From the NCBI GenBank assembly GCA_964449675.1, contig CAYVAR010000025.1, positions 1 to 20,175 of the forward strand: DNA of 20,175 nucleotides, written 5' to 3'. The stretch comes from CAYVAR01 sp964449675. GTDB taxonomy: Bacteria > Patescibacteriota > Microgenomatia > UBA10105 > UBA927. Numbering within the stretch: position 1 is the stretch's first letter; each line of letters starts with the position of its first letter. This document shows positions 1 through 7,037 of the stretch, piece by piece. The translations under genes and the position numbers were made by a program. Under the pieces are notes generated by a model, which was not told the origin of the DNA, did no database searches, and saw only the letters and a list, made by a program, of their open reading frames with translations.

Positions 1-2
1 CT

Positions 3-1154
3 GCGTCACCTTCTGCAGCAATAGTTTTTGATGCAATGGGCAATGCATTTTTTAGCGGTACGATAACTGCTGATAAGATTAAAGCAAACCAGATAGAAGG
101 ACTTACGATATATACGGATAAACTTGCATCGCTTACATCGCTTGTAGAGTCCCTTGCGACACCGAGTGCATACCAGACGCCACCAGCACTTTCTTTTGAA
201 AGCGCGAAGATCGCATCAGCATCAGGATTACTTATAAGTGATGGCGTGACGGTTGCTTCGGGACCCAGTGTATTGAAAGGAACGGTAAGCTTTGAAAATA
301 TCGTGACCTTTATGCGAGACGTACTTGCCAAGGGCAATATGTTCCTTGAAGGAACACTGGAAGTACTTGGAAAGGCAGTATTTAAAGACAGCGTGAGCTT
401 TTTAGGCGATGTATTATTTACAAAACGCGTTACCTTTAATAATGACACAGCAGGGACAGCGGTCATACCCAAATATGAAAAGAGTGTGGATGTGTCCTAT
501 GAAAAACCATTTGAGGAAGCGCCAATAGTAACTATCTCGCTTGTATTGCCGATAGCAACCGACAGCGCATTTTTAGCCGACGGCGTGCGGGCTGCGGTCG
601 CAAGTCCATCGGCATCAGGATTTAGCATACTCCTTGATCAAATAGCAGCCAAAGACATGATGTATCACTGGATCGCGCTTGCGGTACGTAAACCAAAAAC
701 GACGGTTGGCAAAACAACCCTTTCTGATGCAATACAAAAACTATTGCAGTATCCGGTAAGTTCTGGGTCTGCGATTTTGGGAACAACCGTGAGTATTTCG
801 CCATCCGTTTCGCCAACGCCAACGTCTATGCCAACGGCAACACCGGCTCCAACTCCAGCACCCGTTGTCACTGCGAGCCCCGCTCTGCGGGGCGAAGCAG
901 TCTTAGAGGAGATTGCTTCGTCGTCTGCAGCTCCTCGCAATGACAGAATTACCCGATCCGCACTGACGGTACTACCCAATGAACTTGGATTTGTGCGCAT
1001 ACGAGACGGTTCGTCAGTAGATGCTCATGAGGTTGGGCAAATTCCAAGCGGAACTACGGTCCTATATAATAATGAAGCGTACGGATGGTATGAGGTCACG
1101 TATAATGGATTGAGTGGTTGGATCAGTGGAATGTATGTATCACTAAATAACTAG
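3..1154 (+). CDS. Surface/secreted protein C-terminal part: beta-rich region, H-type-lectin-like domain and SH3 domain (5' truncated)
   Basis: The frame is open from base 3 with no stop, so the true start probably lies left of the window; an internal ATG sits at 36. Numbering from that ATG, residues 1-145 are a repetitive hydrophobic/Gly-rich stretch (ADKIKANQIEGL, then several VxFxxxVxF units) that looks like stacked beta strands. Residues about 148-217 (FEEAPIVTISL ending YHWIALAV) resemble an H-type lectin fold. A Pro/Thr-rich linker (about 258-310) follows, and residues about 315-372 are a bacterial SH3 domain (FVRIRDGSS, GWYEVTYNGLSGWISGMYV). SH3 domains of this type usually bind cell-wall or surface ligands, so an extracellular role is likely. 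A palindromic repeat lies inside the linker and is translated. The domain calls are by eye; the lectin call is the weaker one. Confidence 0.75.
   Translation, partial: ASPSAAIVFDAMGNAFFSGTITADKIKANQIEGLTIYTDKLASLTSLVESLATPSAYQTPPALSFESAKIASASGLLISDGVTVASGPSVLKGTVSFENIVTFMRDVLAKGNMFLEGTLEVLGKAVFKDSVSFLGDVLFTKRVTFNNDTAGTAVIPKYEKSVDVSYEKPFEEAPIVTISLVLPIATDSAFLADGVRAAVASPSASGFSILLDQIAAKDMMYHWIALAVRKPKTTVGKTTLSDAIQKLLQYPVSSGSAILGTTVSISPSVSPTPTSMPTATPAPTPAPVVTASPALRGEAVLEEIASSSAAPRNDRITRSALTVLPNELGFVRIRDGSSVDAHEVGQIPSGTTVLYNNEAYGWYEVTYNGLSGWISGMYVSLNN
867..944. repeat. REP-like palindromic element inside a coding sequence
   Basis: The ends are gtcactgcgag (867-877) and ctcgcaatgac (934-944), an 11-bp terminal inverted repeat with one mismatch. 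Just inside is a perfect hairpin, CCCCGC-tct-GCGGGG (878-892), followed by cgaagcagtct paired with agattgcttcg (one mismatch). This layout matches the interspersed palindromic repeats seen in many bacterial genomes, whose translation gives strings such as PRNDRI. It encodes about 26 residues of the linker before the SH3 domain and keeps the frame. Confidence 0.75.
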
Positions 1155-1160
1155 AATGGG

Positions 1161-1192
1161 ACTTGCCCTGAGTCCGTTCATACGGCGAAGGG
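1161..1192. repeat. Dispersed repeat copy (CTTGCCCTGAG ... CGAAGGG type), intergenic
   Basis: The segment carries acttgccctgag (1161-1172) and cggcgaaggg (1183-1192) separated by 10 nt. The same two blocks occur in inverted orientation at 1947-1972 and, more diverged, at 10169-10193. The family is a common small interspersed repeat of uncultured-bacterium genomes; this copy is the only intergenic one in the window. Confidence 0.55.
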
Positions 1193-1236
1193 TGAGCGGG
1201 ACGTTTGTTTCCGTAGAGAAGGAATAATTTAGCCTT

Positions 1237-1254
1237 AAAAGGTCGGACCTTTTT
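1237..1254. terminator. Possible Rho-independent terminator (A/T-rich hairpin)
   Basis: A 7-bp stem AAAAGGT-CGG-ACCTTTT is followed by one further T, giving five T in a row. It lies between the SH3 protein and the LytR_C gene, only 10 nt before the next start. The stem has few G-C pairs, so the call is weak. Confidence 0.35.
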
Positions 1255-1264
1255 GAACTAGTAT

Positions 1265-2020
1265 ATGAAAAAATTCTTAAAGAAAATAAAAAAGACCTAC
1301 CTATTATATATAGGAGGTCTCGTTATAGCGGCAGCGCTTACATTTGGAATATATGGAATGTATCGATCGAGTCAACTCTCTCATCAGTTAGCCCAGCTTT
1401 CTCAGGACCCGACTACGGGAGAAAAATTGACGAAAGAAGATGAAAGAAAGATAGTTGCCAAAGTGAATACATTAGTTGTTCTTCCTACTGGCGAGGAACC
1501 GACAATAGCGATAGTTACTGATAAAGAAAAATTAGAAAATCGTCAGTTGTTTCCACAAGTTGACAATGGTGATCGATTGCTTTTTTATCCAAAAGGAGGA
1601 ATAGTCGTCATCTATCGACCGGTGTTACAAAAGGTAATTGATATCATTCATCTCGCTCAACCGATTACAAATCAGACCGTAGTGAAGGCTCAGCCATCAC
1701 ACACAACAGAAAAAATAAAAATTATTCTCTATAACGGAACGTCAACCGTTGGATTGACGAAAAAGATAGAGTCGCTTCTTGCCAGTAAAGCGACAAACAT
1801 AGAAGTCGTTGATAAAGATAGTGCAAAACGACGGGACTATAAAAATAGTATCATTATTGATATATCGAACAAGTTTAGTGATCAATTAGATACATTGTCT
1901 AAACTTTTTTCTATTGCACAAGGATCGCTACCTGAGGGAGAAGCAACCCCTTCGGCAGGCTCAGGGCAAGCTCCATCTGCTGATATGCTTATCATCGTTG
2001 GTGAAGACATGATCAAGTAG
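1265..2020 (+). CDS. Membrane-anchored LytR_C-domain protein
   Basis: A 251-aa protein with a Lys-rich N-terminus and one membrane segment (about residues 13-32), then an extracytoplasmic part. Residues about 65-130 (VNTLVVLPTGEEP, FPQVDNGDRLLFY, VIYRPVLQKVIDI) form a conserved-looking block of the type found before LytR_C in CPR proteins. Residues about 149-251 fit the LytR/CpsA C-terminal domain: IKIILYNGTSTVGLTKKIE, then NSIIIDIS and a final ADMLIIVGED. Such stand-alone LytR_C proteins are assumed to act at the cell envelope; the catalytic LytR-CpsA-Psr domain is absent. Just before the last strand, residues about 228-236 come from a dispersed repeat (1947-1972). The start has no clear Shine-Dalgarno. 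Confidence 0.8.
   Translation: MKKFLKKIKKTYLLYIGGLVIAAALTFGIYGMYRSSQLSHQLAQLSQDPTTGEKLTKEDERKIVAKVNTLVVLPTGEEPTIAIVTDKEKLENRQLFPQVDNGDRLLFYPKGGIVVIYRPVLQKVIDIIHLAQPITNQTVVKAQPSHTTEKIKIILYNGTSTVGLTKKIESLLASKATNIEVVDKDSAKRRDYKNSIIIDISNKFSDQLDTLSKLFSIAQGSLPEGEATPSAGSGQAPSADMLIIVGEDMIK
1947..1972. repeat. Dispersed repeat copy inside the LytR_C coding sequence
   Basis: This 26-bp stretch reads ccccttcggcaggc followed by tcagggcaagct. Its reverse complement carries cttgccctgag and cgaagggg, the same blocks as at 1161-1192. It encodes TPSAGSGQA in a loop before the last strand of the LytR_C domain, so it appears to have been inserted in frame. Confidence 0.65.
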
Positions 2021-2059
2021 CCATTGGATTTTCGGAGGAGATCGCCTATAATTGATACT

Positions 2060-2401
2060 ATGGTCAACTTTCATGAACATAAACTTTGGCAGGAAGCGTA
2101 TGTGGTTTTGATGGATGTCCACACTGCGCTTGATGAAAAAGAGGTGAGCGATAGAGACCATGAAGTCGTAGAGAAACTAGTTGATAGCGCTCAACAAGTG
2201 GCAGCAACGATTGCAGACGGCCTCACTCGCCAGGATAAACGCAAAGGAAAGGATCTTATTGATGGTAGCGTTGGAGACGTCGCTATGACGAGGACGCACC
2301 TGGCAGTCGCTTGGGGACGGGGACTAGTCGATGACGAAATGTTTAAACGCCTTGACGAAAAATACGCGAGACTTTCCGAATCACTGCAAAATTATAGATA
2401 A
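2060..2401 (+). CDS. Four-helix-bundle protein (S23/IVP family-like)
   Basis: A 113-aa helical protein beginning MVNFHEHKLWQEAYVVLMDV. It has the family pattern: an N-terminal FxExxLWQEAY helix, a central helix with AQQVAATIADGLTR (the usual xIPxNIAEG region), and a C-terminal helix pair. This matches the four-helix-bundle proteins named after ORFs in 23S rRNA intervening sequences, common in CPR genomes and of unknown molecular role. A longer reading from a TTG at 2024 adds 12 residues without family resemblance. The ggaggag at 2034-2040 lies about 19 nt before the chosen ATG, too far for a normal Shine-Dalgarno, so the start is not certain. It follows the LytR_C gene by 39 nt. Confidence 0.75.
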   Translation: MVNFHEHKLWQEAYVVLMDVHTALDEKEVSDRDHEVVEKLVDSAQQVAATIADGLTRQDKRKGKDLIDGSVGDVAMTRTHLAVAWGRGLVDDEMFKRLDEKYARLSESLQNYR

Positions 2402-2514
2402 CCTATTCTTGTACGAATTCTTTTTCTCCCATAGCTCTACCAACAGATGATAAAAAAGCTTGGCTTTAGACAGTTTTTTCCCCTTGACCTTAATTGACGT
2501 AAGCACGTATCCTC

Positions 2515-3783
2515 ATGATAGATAATTATTTTAAAGGTATGTCAATTGATATTCCTATTGTACTTGCTTACGTTTATTTTTTTGTTACAACTCATACCTA
2601 TGGATGGGGACTTTTGCATGATGTACGTTTTATCATAGGAAGTATCGCAGGAACATTTTTATATGTGATGACGGTATTTCTCAAAAAGTCAAAAGCGTAT
2701 CGGATACGGATATTCCTCGTTCTTCTCTTTATTTTTTTTGCCGTGTTTGGCGCGGCAGTCTCTGCGATGACGCTTCGCAACAAAACCTCATCATATGCTT
2801 TTATCAGTGACAGCGCCCTTCAGATTGAAATCGCCGGACGGTATCTTCTCTTAGGAAAAAATCCATACAAAGAAAATTTTATCAAGACTGATTTAGCAAA
2901 ATGGGAGTATAAAGATTCCTTAGGAAATTCGAATAATCCGGCGCTGTACCATCTCTTGTATCCACCCTTTCTTGTGTATATATCAGCAATTGGCTACCGC
3001 GTGTTTTCTCAAGCGTTTGGATTTTTTGATATCCGAATTATTTATCTGACGGCCTTTTTATCGATAGTTTTCTTACCGTTTATAAAATATAAAAAACATA
3101 TGTCGCGTTTATTATTTCTGGTATTTGTTGCTCTCCAGCCTTTATTTCTTTCAATAGTAATTTCGGGATATACCGATGTTGTTGTCCTTGCATTGTTACT
3201 TTGGAGCGTTTATTTTCTTGAAAAAAAGAAATATCCTTTGTCAGCAACTCTTCTTGGTATCGCTTTTGCGACGAAGCAGACTGCGTGGTTTGCACTGCCC
3301 GTTATTTTTATCTATCTATGGAAAAAACAACGAGTATCATTAGGGCGTTTCATAGGGATAAGTAGCATAGTTGCACTCTTTTTGTATGCACCATTTCTTC
3401 TGTGGGACTGGAGGGTTTTTGTTGATAGCATCTTCCTTTCATTTGGAAGCAGTGGTGTACAAATGATGCCGATAAGCGGGTACGGACTCGGGGTCCTTCT
3501 TCTCGCACTCGGAAAAATTTCCAATATTTATAGTACCTATCCTTTTTGGCTTTGGCAGATCGGGTTTGGCGCAGCAATGTTTGCAATCTTATTCCATCAA
3601 AAAACATCATGGTGGAGCGGGCGAAATCTCCTCCTTTCCTACTGGCTTTTTCTTAGTGTAGTATGGTTTTGTAGCCGCTTTTTTACGTATACGCATCTAG
3701 GATATCTTGCTGCCTTACTTGGGGTAGCATGGAGTTGGGAGGGAGAGGAGGATAGGAAGAGAGGAAGTAATAGCTATGATTGA
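2515..3783 (+). CDS. Polytopic membrane protein, GT87/GT-C glycosyltransferase-like
   Basis: A 422-aa protein with roughly ten hydrophobic segments. After the first three segments an extracytoplasmic loop carries SDSALQIEIAGRYLLLGKNPYKENF and later ALYHLLYPPFLVYISAIGYRVF. This resembles the GT87 (DUF2029) mannosyltransferase group, where a loop acidic residue follows the first segments and a YPP-F motif precedes the next one. These GT-C enzymes use polyprenyl-phosphate sugars on the outer face of the membrane; the assignment here is by pattern only. The start at 2515 has no Shine-Dalgarno; an ATG at 2539 with aaaggt just before it is an alternative. The last codons lie in a purine-rich dispersed repeat and overlap the next gene by 8 nt, suggesting coupled translation. 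Confidence 0.65.
   Translation: MIDNYFKGMSIDIPIVLAYVYFFVTTHTYGWGLLHDVRFIIGSIAGTFLYVMTVFLKKSKAYRIRIFLVLLFIFFAVFGAAVSAMTLRNKTSSYAFISDSALQIEIAGRYLLLGKNPYKENFIKTDLAKWEYKDSLGNSNNPALYHLLYPPFLVYISAIGYRVFSQAFGFFDIRIIYLTAFLSIVFLPFIKYKKHMSRLLFLVFVALQPLFLSIVISGYTDVVVLALLLWSVYFLEKKKYPLSATLLGIAFATKQTAWFALPVIFIYLWKKQRVSLGRFIGISSIVALFLYAPFLLWDWRVFVDSIFLSFGSSGVQMMPISGYGLGVLLLALGKISNIYSTYPFWLWQIGFGAAMFAILFHQKTSWWSGRNLLLSYWLFLSVVWFCSRFFTYTHLGYLAALLGVAWSWEGEEDRKRGSNSYD
3737..3768. repeat. Purine-rich dispersed repeat at the 3' end of the GT-C-like gene
   Basis: The segment contains gaggataggaagagaggaag (3748-3767). The same motif family occurs at 10954-10999 and, as its reverse complement, at 11373-11391 around the second four-helix-bundle gene. 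Here it encodes the charged tail EEDRKRGS after the last membrane segment. Confidence 0.55.
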
Positions 3784-4417
3784 TGTTATTCCTGGAGTTT
3801 TGGAAAACGATTGGGAGGCAACTGAGCGACAGATACGAATGGTCGCGCCGTTTGTTGACTGGATACAAATTGGGATTGCGGATGGGACGCTTGTGTCCAT
3901 GAGCTCGCATGTCGATTTTGGTCCATTGCCAAAGCTTATTGCCTCGCTAGGAAAACCAATTTTTTTTGAAGCACATCTTATGGTTGTTGATCCGGTGAAA
4001 TATATACGTCCCTTGGTAGACAATGGCTTTACCAGACTTGTTGCTCATATTGAATCGCAAGACCCCAGAGAATTTCTCGCGCAAGCAGCGTTTGAAAGCG
4101 TTGATGTGTGCCTGGCTCTCGATACCGCGTCAGAAGTGAGTGAGATAGAGCCGTTTTTAGAAGAAATAGACGGAGTCGTCGTGATGACCGCAGAAGCAGG
4201 GGTGGAAGGACGGGAGTTTGTACCGGAAACGGTAGATAAAATTTTGCGTATCCACCAGAATTTTCCAAATTTGCCGATAGAAGTCGATGGTGGTATGAAT
4301 GGTCAGACGGTAAAGATAGTCCGTGATGCTGGCGCCACGCGCATCGTCTCTACGAGTTATATCTTTAAAGATCCCCACGGGATAGATCAGGCTATCAAAT
4401 ACCTTCGTAGCGCTTAA
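3776..4417 (+). CDS. Ribulose-phosphate 3-epimerase-like protein with altered metal site
   Basis: A 213-aa TIM-barrel protein of the RPE family, close to the usual length of about 220. Family landmarks are visible: IPGVL (usual xPSIL), WIQIGIADG (usual WIHxDVMDG), EAHLMV (usual DVHLMI), VVVMTAEAGVEGREF (usual LVMTVNPGFGGQxF) and IEVDGGMN. RPE binds a divalent metal through two His and two Asp. His67 and Asp171 are present here, but the first His and Asp are replaced by Gln31 and Gly33. The substrate-loop Gly-Phe-Gly-Gly is replaced by Gly-Val-Glu-Gly and the N-terminal Ser by Gly7. It may be a non-metal epimerase, another sugar-phosphate enzyme, or inactive. It overlaps the membrane protein gene by 8 nt and precedes the methyltransferase by 13 nt, so these may be co-transcribed. 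Confidence 0.75.
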   Translation: MIDVIPGVLENDWEATERQIRMVAPFVDWIQIGIADGTLVSMSSHVDFGPLPKLIASLGKPIFFEAHLMVVDPVKYIRPLVDNGFTRLVAHIESQDPREFLAQAAFESVDVCLALDTASEVSEIEPFLEEIDGVVVMTAEAGVEGREFVPETVDKILRIHQNFPNLPIEVDGGMNGQTVKIVRDAGATRIVSTSYIFKDPHGIDQAIKYLRSA

Positions 4418-4430
4418 AAAAAACGAGAGC

Positions 4431-5382
4431 ATGAAAACACCGGATGTGGTCACCTATTACACAGATACTGTCTGGGATTATTTACTTTTTTGGATGAATT
4501 CGAAGACGCTTGCTATGCATTATGGATATTGGGACAAAACGGTGAGTTCGCACGATGCGTCGCTGCTTCGACTCAATGAAGTAATAGCAGATACATTAAG
4601 CTTAAAAAATTCTGACTATGTTTTAGACGCCGGGTGTGGATTGGGTGGAAGCGCGTTGTGGGTGGCGGAGCATAGAGGATGCAAAGTATTAGGAATTTCA
4701 ATTATACCTGATCAAATACGCCGGGCGAATGAATACGCAAAAAAAAAAGCACTTAGATCACCTCGTTTCATTTCGTGTCGATGATTACACTGCTTCTCAT
4801 ATCCCGGCACAGAGTATAGACGCGGTATTTGCGATAGAAACGATTTGCCATCTGAAAGACACCGGATCTTTTTACAAAGAAATGTATCGGATACTCAAAC
4901 CCGGTGGGCGACTCCTGGTTGCCGATGGAGTCACTATTAAAAAACATATGAATGCGATGGAAGAGGATCTCATGCATAAATTTACCTATGGATGGGCTGT
5001 TTCTCATTGGCATTCATTAGATACTCATATAACAGAAATGCAACGAGCTGGATTTTCTCAACCATCGCATGAATATTATTCAGATAAAACATTGCCTTCT
5101 GTAAAGCGACTCTATTATTTGTCTCTATTTGGAATTCCCTTGTATCGGTTTTTGCACTTTATTGGGATATTGCCGGCGATTCGGGTGGAAAATGCGCAAA
5201 GCTGCAAATATCAGTGGCTCGCGCGACAAGGTGGACTTTGGGGACATGCCATGTGGTGGGGAAAAAACCCCTTTAATCGCCAAGTATTGTTTTTATCGTT
5301 GCGACCGCAACGCCAAAGACAATACTTTAAGCCTTGGAGCTACAAGACGATACGCGTGGTCACCCTTCCACCATTTGGGTAG
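4431..5382 (+). CDS. SAM-dependent methyltransferase, frame interrupted at a 10-A run
   Basis: Two overlapping frames together make one class I methyltransferase of about 316 aa. The first (4431-4784) carries MHYGYWDK, LRLNEVIADTL and motif I VLDAGCGLGGSALWVAE. The second, open from 4729, carries HLVSFRVDDYT, SIDAVFAIETICHL and LKPGGRLLVADG. This HYGYWD / DAGCGxGGSA / ETxCH pattern is typical of small-molecule C- or O-methyltransferases of the tocopherol/sterol-methyltransferase-like group. The break lies in ten A at 4739-4748; nine A would read NEYAKKKHLDHLVSF without interruption. It may be a sequencing indel, a real mutation, or transcriptional slippage. The last 28 or so codons, from 5298, lie in a palindromic repeat and the opposite-strand PaaX-like gene, so the native C-terminus probably ended near VLFLSLRP. 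Confidence 0.75.
5282..5327. repeat. 46-bp palindromic repeat, copy 1 (3' end of the PaaX-like gene and of the methyltransferase)
   Basis: The outer arms are a perfect 9-bp inverted repeat, aagtattgt (5282-5290) and acaatactt (5319-5327). The centre is GTTGC-gacc-GCAAC. Bases 5298-5324 are identical over 27 bp to 6160-6186, and the left arm plus a 7-nt variable spacer is also conserved. This copy supplies the last codons of both convergent genes. Confidence 0.85.
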
Positions 5383-6120
5383 GAGCGGAAACGGTAGCTG
5401 GGGGTCGTCACGTAAAATGGATAAGTAGCTCGTTACGAGCCACTGGTCAAGGCCGTCGGAACGTTTGTACTCCCGCAGCCACTCCTCATACCGATCGTTG
5501 ATAATGTCCAGTCGCCAGACGCGAACGACCAAGCTGCCGAGGTCTTCTTCTCCGATTGCGCCGTCCTTACCCAAGTCTGAGATGATGACCGATCCGGAGA
5601 GTCGGCGCTCGCGAAGAAACAACCGGAGCGTATCCACGGGATTGTACGGCGTGATCCACACAGAATCTTGGAGCCGTTCCGCGCCGAGCGTGCGGATTAG
5701 GTCGCGCAGCGCCTCCCGATCAAGACGCTTGCTCTCAGGGACATCGTAGGTGATCAGGTGCATTCGGCCATCCCAGACGCGTTTCTGGTCGTAGGCGGGA
5801 ATAATCGCTGCAAGCCGACGCCGGCCGGCTTCAGTGATTTCTGGCATTGCGTGTCGTCCGCGTATGGAAGGCTTCAAAAGCCTTCGTCGACGGGCACCCG
5901 CGATAGCAACTTTTATCGTCTCGTAATTCCATTGGTTGAGGAATCGATCGGCTGCGATGTGTGCTCGCCATGCCTGCCCTGCAGCTTTTTGGGGGATAGT
6001 GAGCTCTGCTAGAAATATTGTGTTCCACAGGGCAATGTCAACAGTATAGGCAAATAGTCCTTCGCCAACTCGTTTGGCTACATTTCCCGGGATCGATAGT
6101 ATACGTTTTGTTTTCCCCAT
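5293..6120 (-). CDS. PaaX-like / Cas2-fold transcriptional regulator
   Basis: A 275-aa protein with the PaaX order of domains. A winged-helix region covers about residues 25-108 (YETIKVAIAGARRRRLL, ITEAGRRRLA). A Cas2-like ferredoxin domain follows at about 116-185 (WDGRMHLITYDVPESKR, LRTLGAERLQDSVWITPYN). The C-terminal helical part ends with the typical DDPQLPFPLLPKWWKGDHAY. PaaX represses phenylacetate genes in Proteobacteria; CPR homologues have no known targets. The start at 6120 has no Shine-Dalgarno, but a promoter points exactly at it. The gene is visibly GC-richer than its flanks and is bracketed by 46-bp palindromes, the right one over its own promoter, which suggests either self-regulation or a mobile cassette. 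The last about 10 residues come from the left palindrome. Confidence 0.85.
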   Translation of the reverse strand: MGKTKRILSIPGNVAKRVGEGLFAYTVDIALWNTIFLAELTIPQKAAGQAWRAHIAADRFLNQWNYETIKVAIAGARRRRLLKPSIRGRHAMPEITEAGRRRLAAIIPAYDQKRVWDGRMHLITYDVPESKRLDREALRDLIRTLGAERLQDSVWITPYNPVDTLRLFLRERRLSGSVIISDLGKDGAIGEEDLGSLVVRVWRLDIINDRYEEWLREYKRSDGLDQWLVTSYLSILRDDPQLPFPLLPKWWKGDHAYRLVAPRLKVLSLALRSQR

Positions 6121-6126
6121 ATTGTC

Positions 6127-6155
6127 AGATTACATATATTAAAAAGTATTGTCAA
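6127..6155 (-). promoter_or_regulatory. Promoter of the PaaX-like gene, inside palindrome copy 2
   Basis: On the minus strand TTGACA (6155-6150) is followed by a 17-nt spacer and TAATCT (6132-6127). The -10 ends 6 nt before the ATG, so the predicted transcript starts at or next to the start codon. The -35 hexamer lies within the left arm region of palindrome copy 2, so a protein bound to the palindrome would block it. Confidence 0.55.
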
Positions 6156-6189
6156 TTGGGTTGCGACCGCAACGCCAAAGACAATAGTT
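6144..6189. repeat. 46-bp palindromic repeat, copy 2 (candidate operator)
   Basis: The arms are aagtattgt (6144-6152) and acaatagtt (6181-6189), one mismatch, with the same GTTGC-gacc-GCAAC centre and the same 7-nt spacing as copy 1. The 27 bp at 6160-6186 are identical to 5298-5324. It overlaps the -35 of the PaaX-like gene. Confidence 0.85.
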
Positions 6190-6297
6190 ATCGTATTCTG
6201 ATGAATACGGTGTCAAAAAGCAATGTGGGGTCACGCGAGGTGGTGGGAAAGTCAAAAATAATGTATGACGATCAAAAAATTTGACAAAGGGTATAGA

Positions 6298-6540
6298 ATG
6301 GTAGGTAGATCTATGCCGCTTAAAGATGGAGATCCACTTCGTGTGCCTATCACAGAATTTGCTGTAGGTGCTGGGGACCCAGAAAAAGTAGCACATGAAT
6401 TGGAAGAGGGTGGTCTCTATAGAGATGTAGAAGTTACAATAGCTAAAACACGTCACGAGGTACCTGCAACTGTTCGCATAAGTGGTACGCCAGACGATGA
6501 GGCAATTCTTGCTGCGCGAAGACCCCCCCGAGATAGCTGA
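6298..6540 (+). CDS. Small hypothetical protein
   Basis: An 80-aa protein beginning MVGRSMPLKDGDPLRVP. The ATG at 6298 was preferred over one at 6265 because aaaggg (6286-6291) sits 6 nt before it, while nothing like a Shine-Dalgarno precedes 6265. The sequence is acidic/charged with no membrane segment or signal peptide (DPEKVAHELEEGGLYRDVEVTIAK) and ends in RRPPRDS. I recognise no family. It stands alone between the PaaX-like gene and a block of minus-strand genes. Reading frame and composition are plausible for a real gene, but its short length keeps confidence moderate. Confidence 0.5.
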   Translation: MVGRSMPLKDGDPLRVPITEFAVGAGDPEKVAHELEEGGLYRDVEVTIAKTRHEVPATVRISGTPDDEAILAARRPPRDS

Positions 6541-6696
6541 ATAATATCACATTTTCACTATTTAGTAGATATGTACAAGTTCTATAATCGATTGCAACCC
6601 CCCCTGGTACAATGTGGGGATGAAAAAACAAAAGAAGCTGACCGCGTTTGATGATGACTTCACCTTCATCTTTTTTTCCTGCGAAAGAGAGGAAAA

Positions 6697-6819
6697 TTAT
6701 TTTCTGGAGGATTTTTTAGTGGGGAATTTGGCAAGAAAAATGAAAAATAAGAGGAGTACGATGAGAAGCAGTCCTACACTAATGTTTATTCTGGTTGCAA
6801 GGTCAGTAAAATCAATCAT
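6697..6819 (-). CDS. Tiny single-pass membrane protein (40 aa)
   Basis: The protein starts MIDFTDLATRINISVG, has one strong membrane segment (LLLIVLLLFFIFLA, about residues 17-30) and ends in a basic tail (KFPTKKSSRK). Its start overlaps the end of the upstream 62-aa gene by 8 nt (the shared bases read ATGATTGA), with GAGGAG about 13 nt before the ATG, which fits translational coupling. A 67-aa reading on the opposite strand (6620-6823) covers the same DNA but looks less protein-like. No family is recognised; the two proteins may work together in the membrane. Confidence 0.5.
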   Translation of the reverse strand: MIDFTDLATRINISVGLLLIVLLLFFIFLAKFPTKKSSRK

Positions 6820-7000
6820 ATAATTCAAGGATCTCCTCTATTTTCATTGCGAAGTACAAACATACTATAGCAAAGGAAATACTCACCGTCAATGTAGCGA
6901 TGTTGGGTATGGTAAGCGGAATAATAAGAAGCCCGGCACCAATATTTGTGAGAAGTGCCGAAATGACTTTGAGCTGGAAAGACTTTACGATTATTGACAT
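6812..7000 (-). CDS. Small two-pass membrane protein (62 aa)
   Basis: The sequence has two hydrophobic segments, about residues 12-30 (VISALLTNIGAGLLIIPLT) and 33-52 (NIATLTVSISFAIVCLYFAM), then an acidic tail KIEEILELYD. Small proteins with this xLTNxGAGxL first helix and a charged tail are common in CPR genomes, without known function. The next gene begins inside its last codons. A TTGCCT-17-TATGGT promoter ends 8 nt before the ATG, so the leader would be very short. Confidence 0.6.
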   Translation of the reverse strand: MSIIVKSFQLKVISALLTNIGAGLLIIPLTIPNIATLTVSISFAIVCLYFAMKIEEILELYD

Positions 7001-7008
7001 TTACTATT

Positions 7009-7037
7009 ACCATACCAATACGAACTGGATAAGGCAA
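7009..7037 (-). promoter_or_regulatory. Possible promoter for the two small membrane proteins
   Basis: On the minus strand TTGCCT (7037-7032), a 17-nt spacer and TATGGT (7014-7009) precede the ATG at 7000. Both hexamers match consensus at 4 of 6 positions. Confidence 0.35.

Noticed and set aside
665..1000. A 111-aa minus-strand frame containing DDEAISS and SPRRAG
   Set aside because: It is the mirror translation of the palindromic element and the Pro/Thr linker of the SH3 protein.
6620..6823. A 67-aa reading frame on the + strand over the two small membrane genes
   Set aside because: Its sequence lacks any recognisable pattern and lies antisense to two frames with clear membrane segments and coupled ends.
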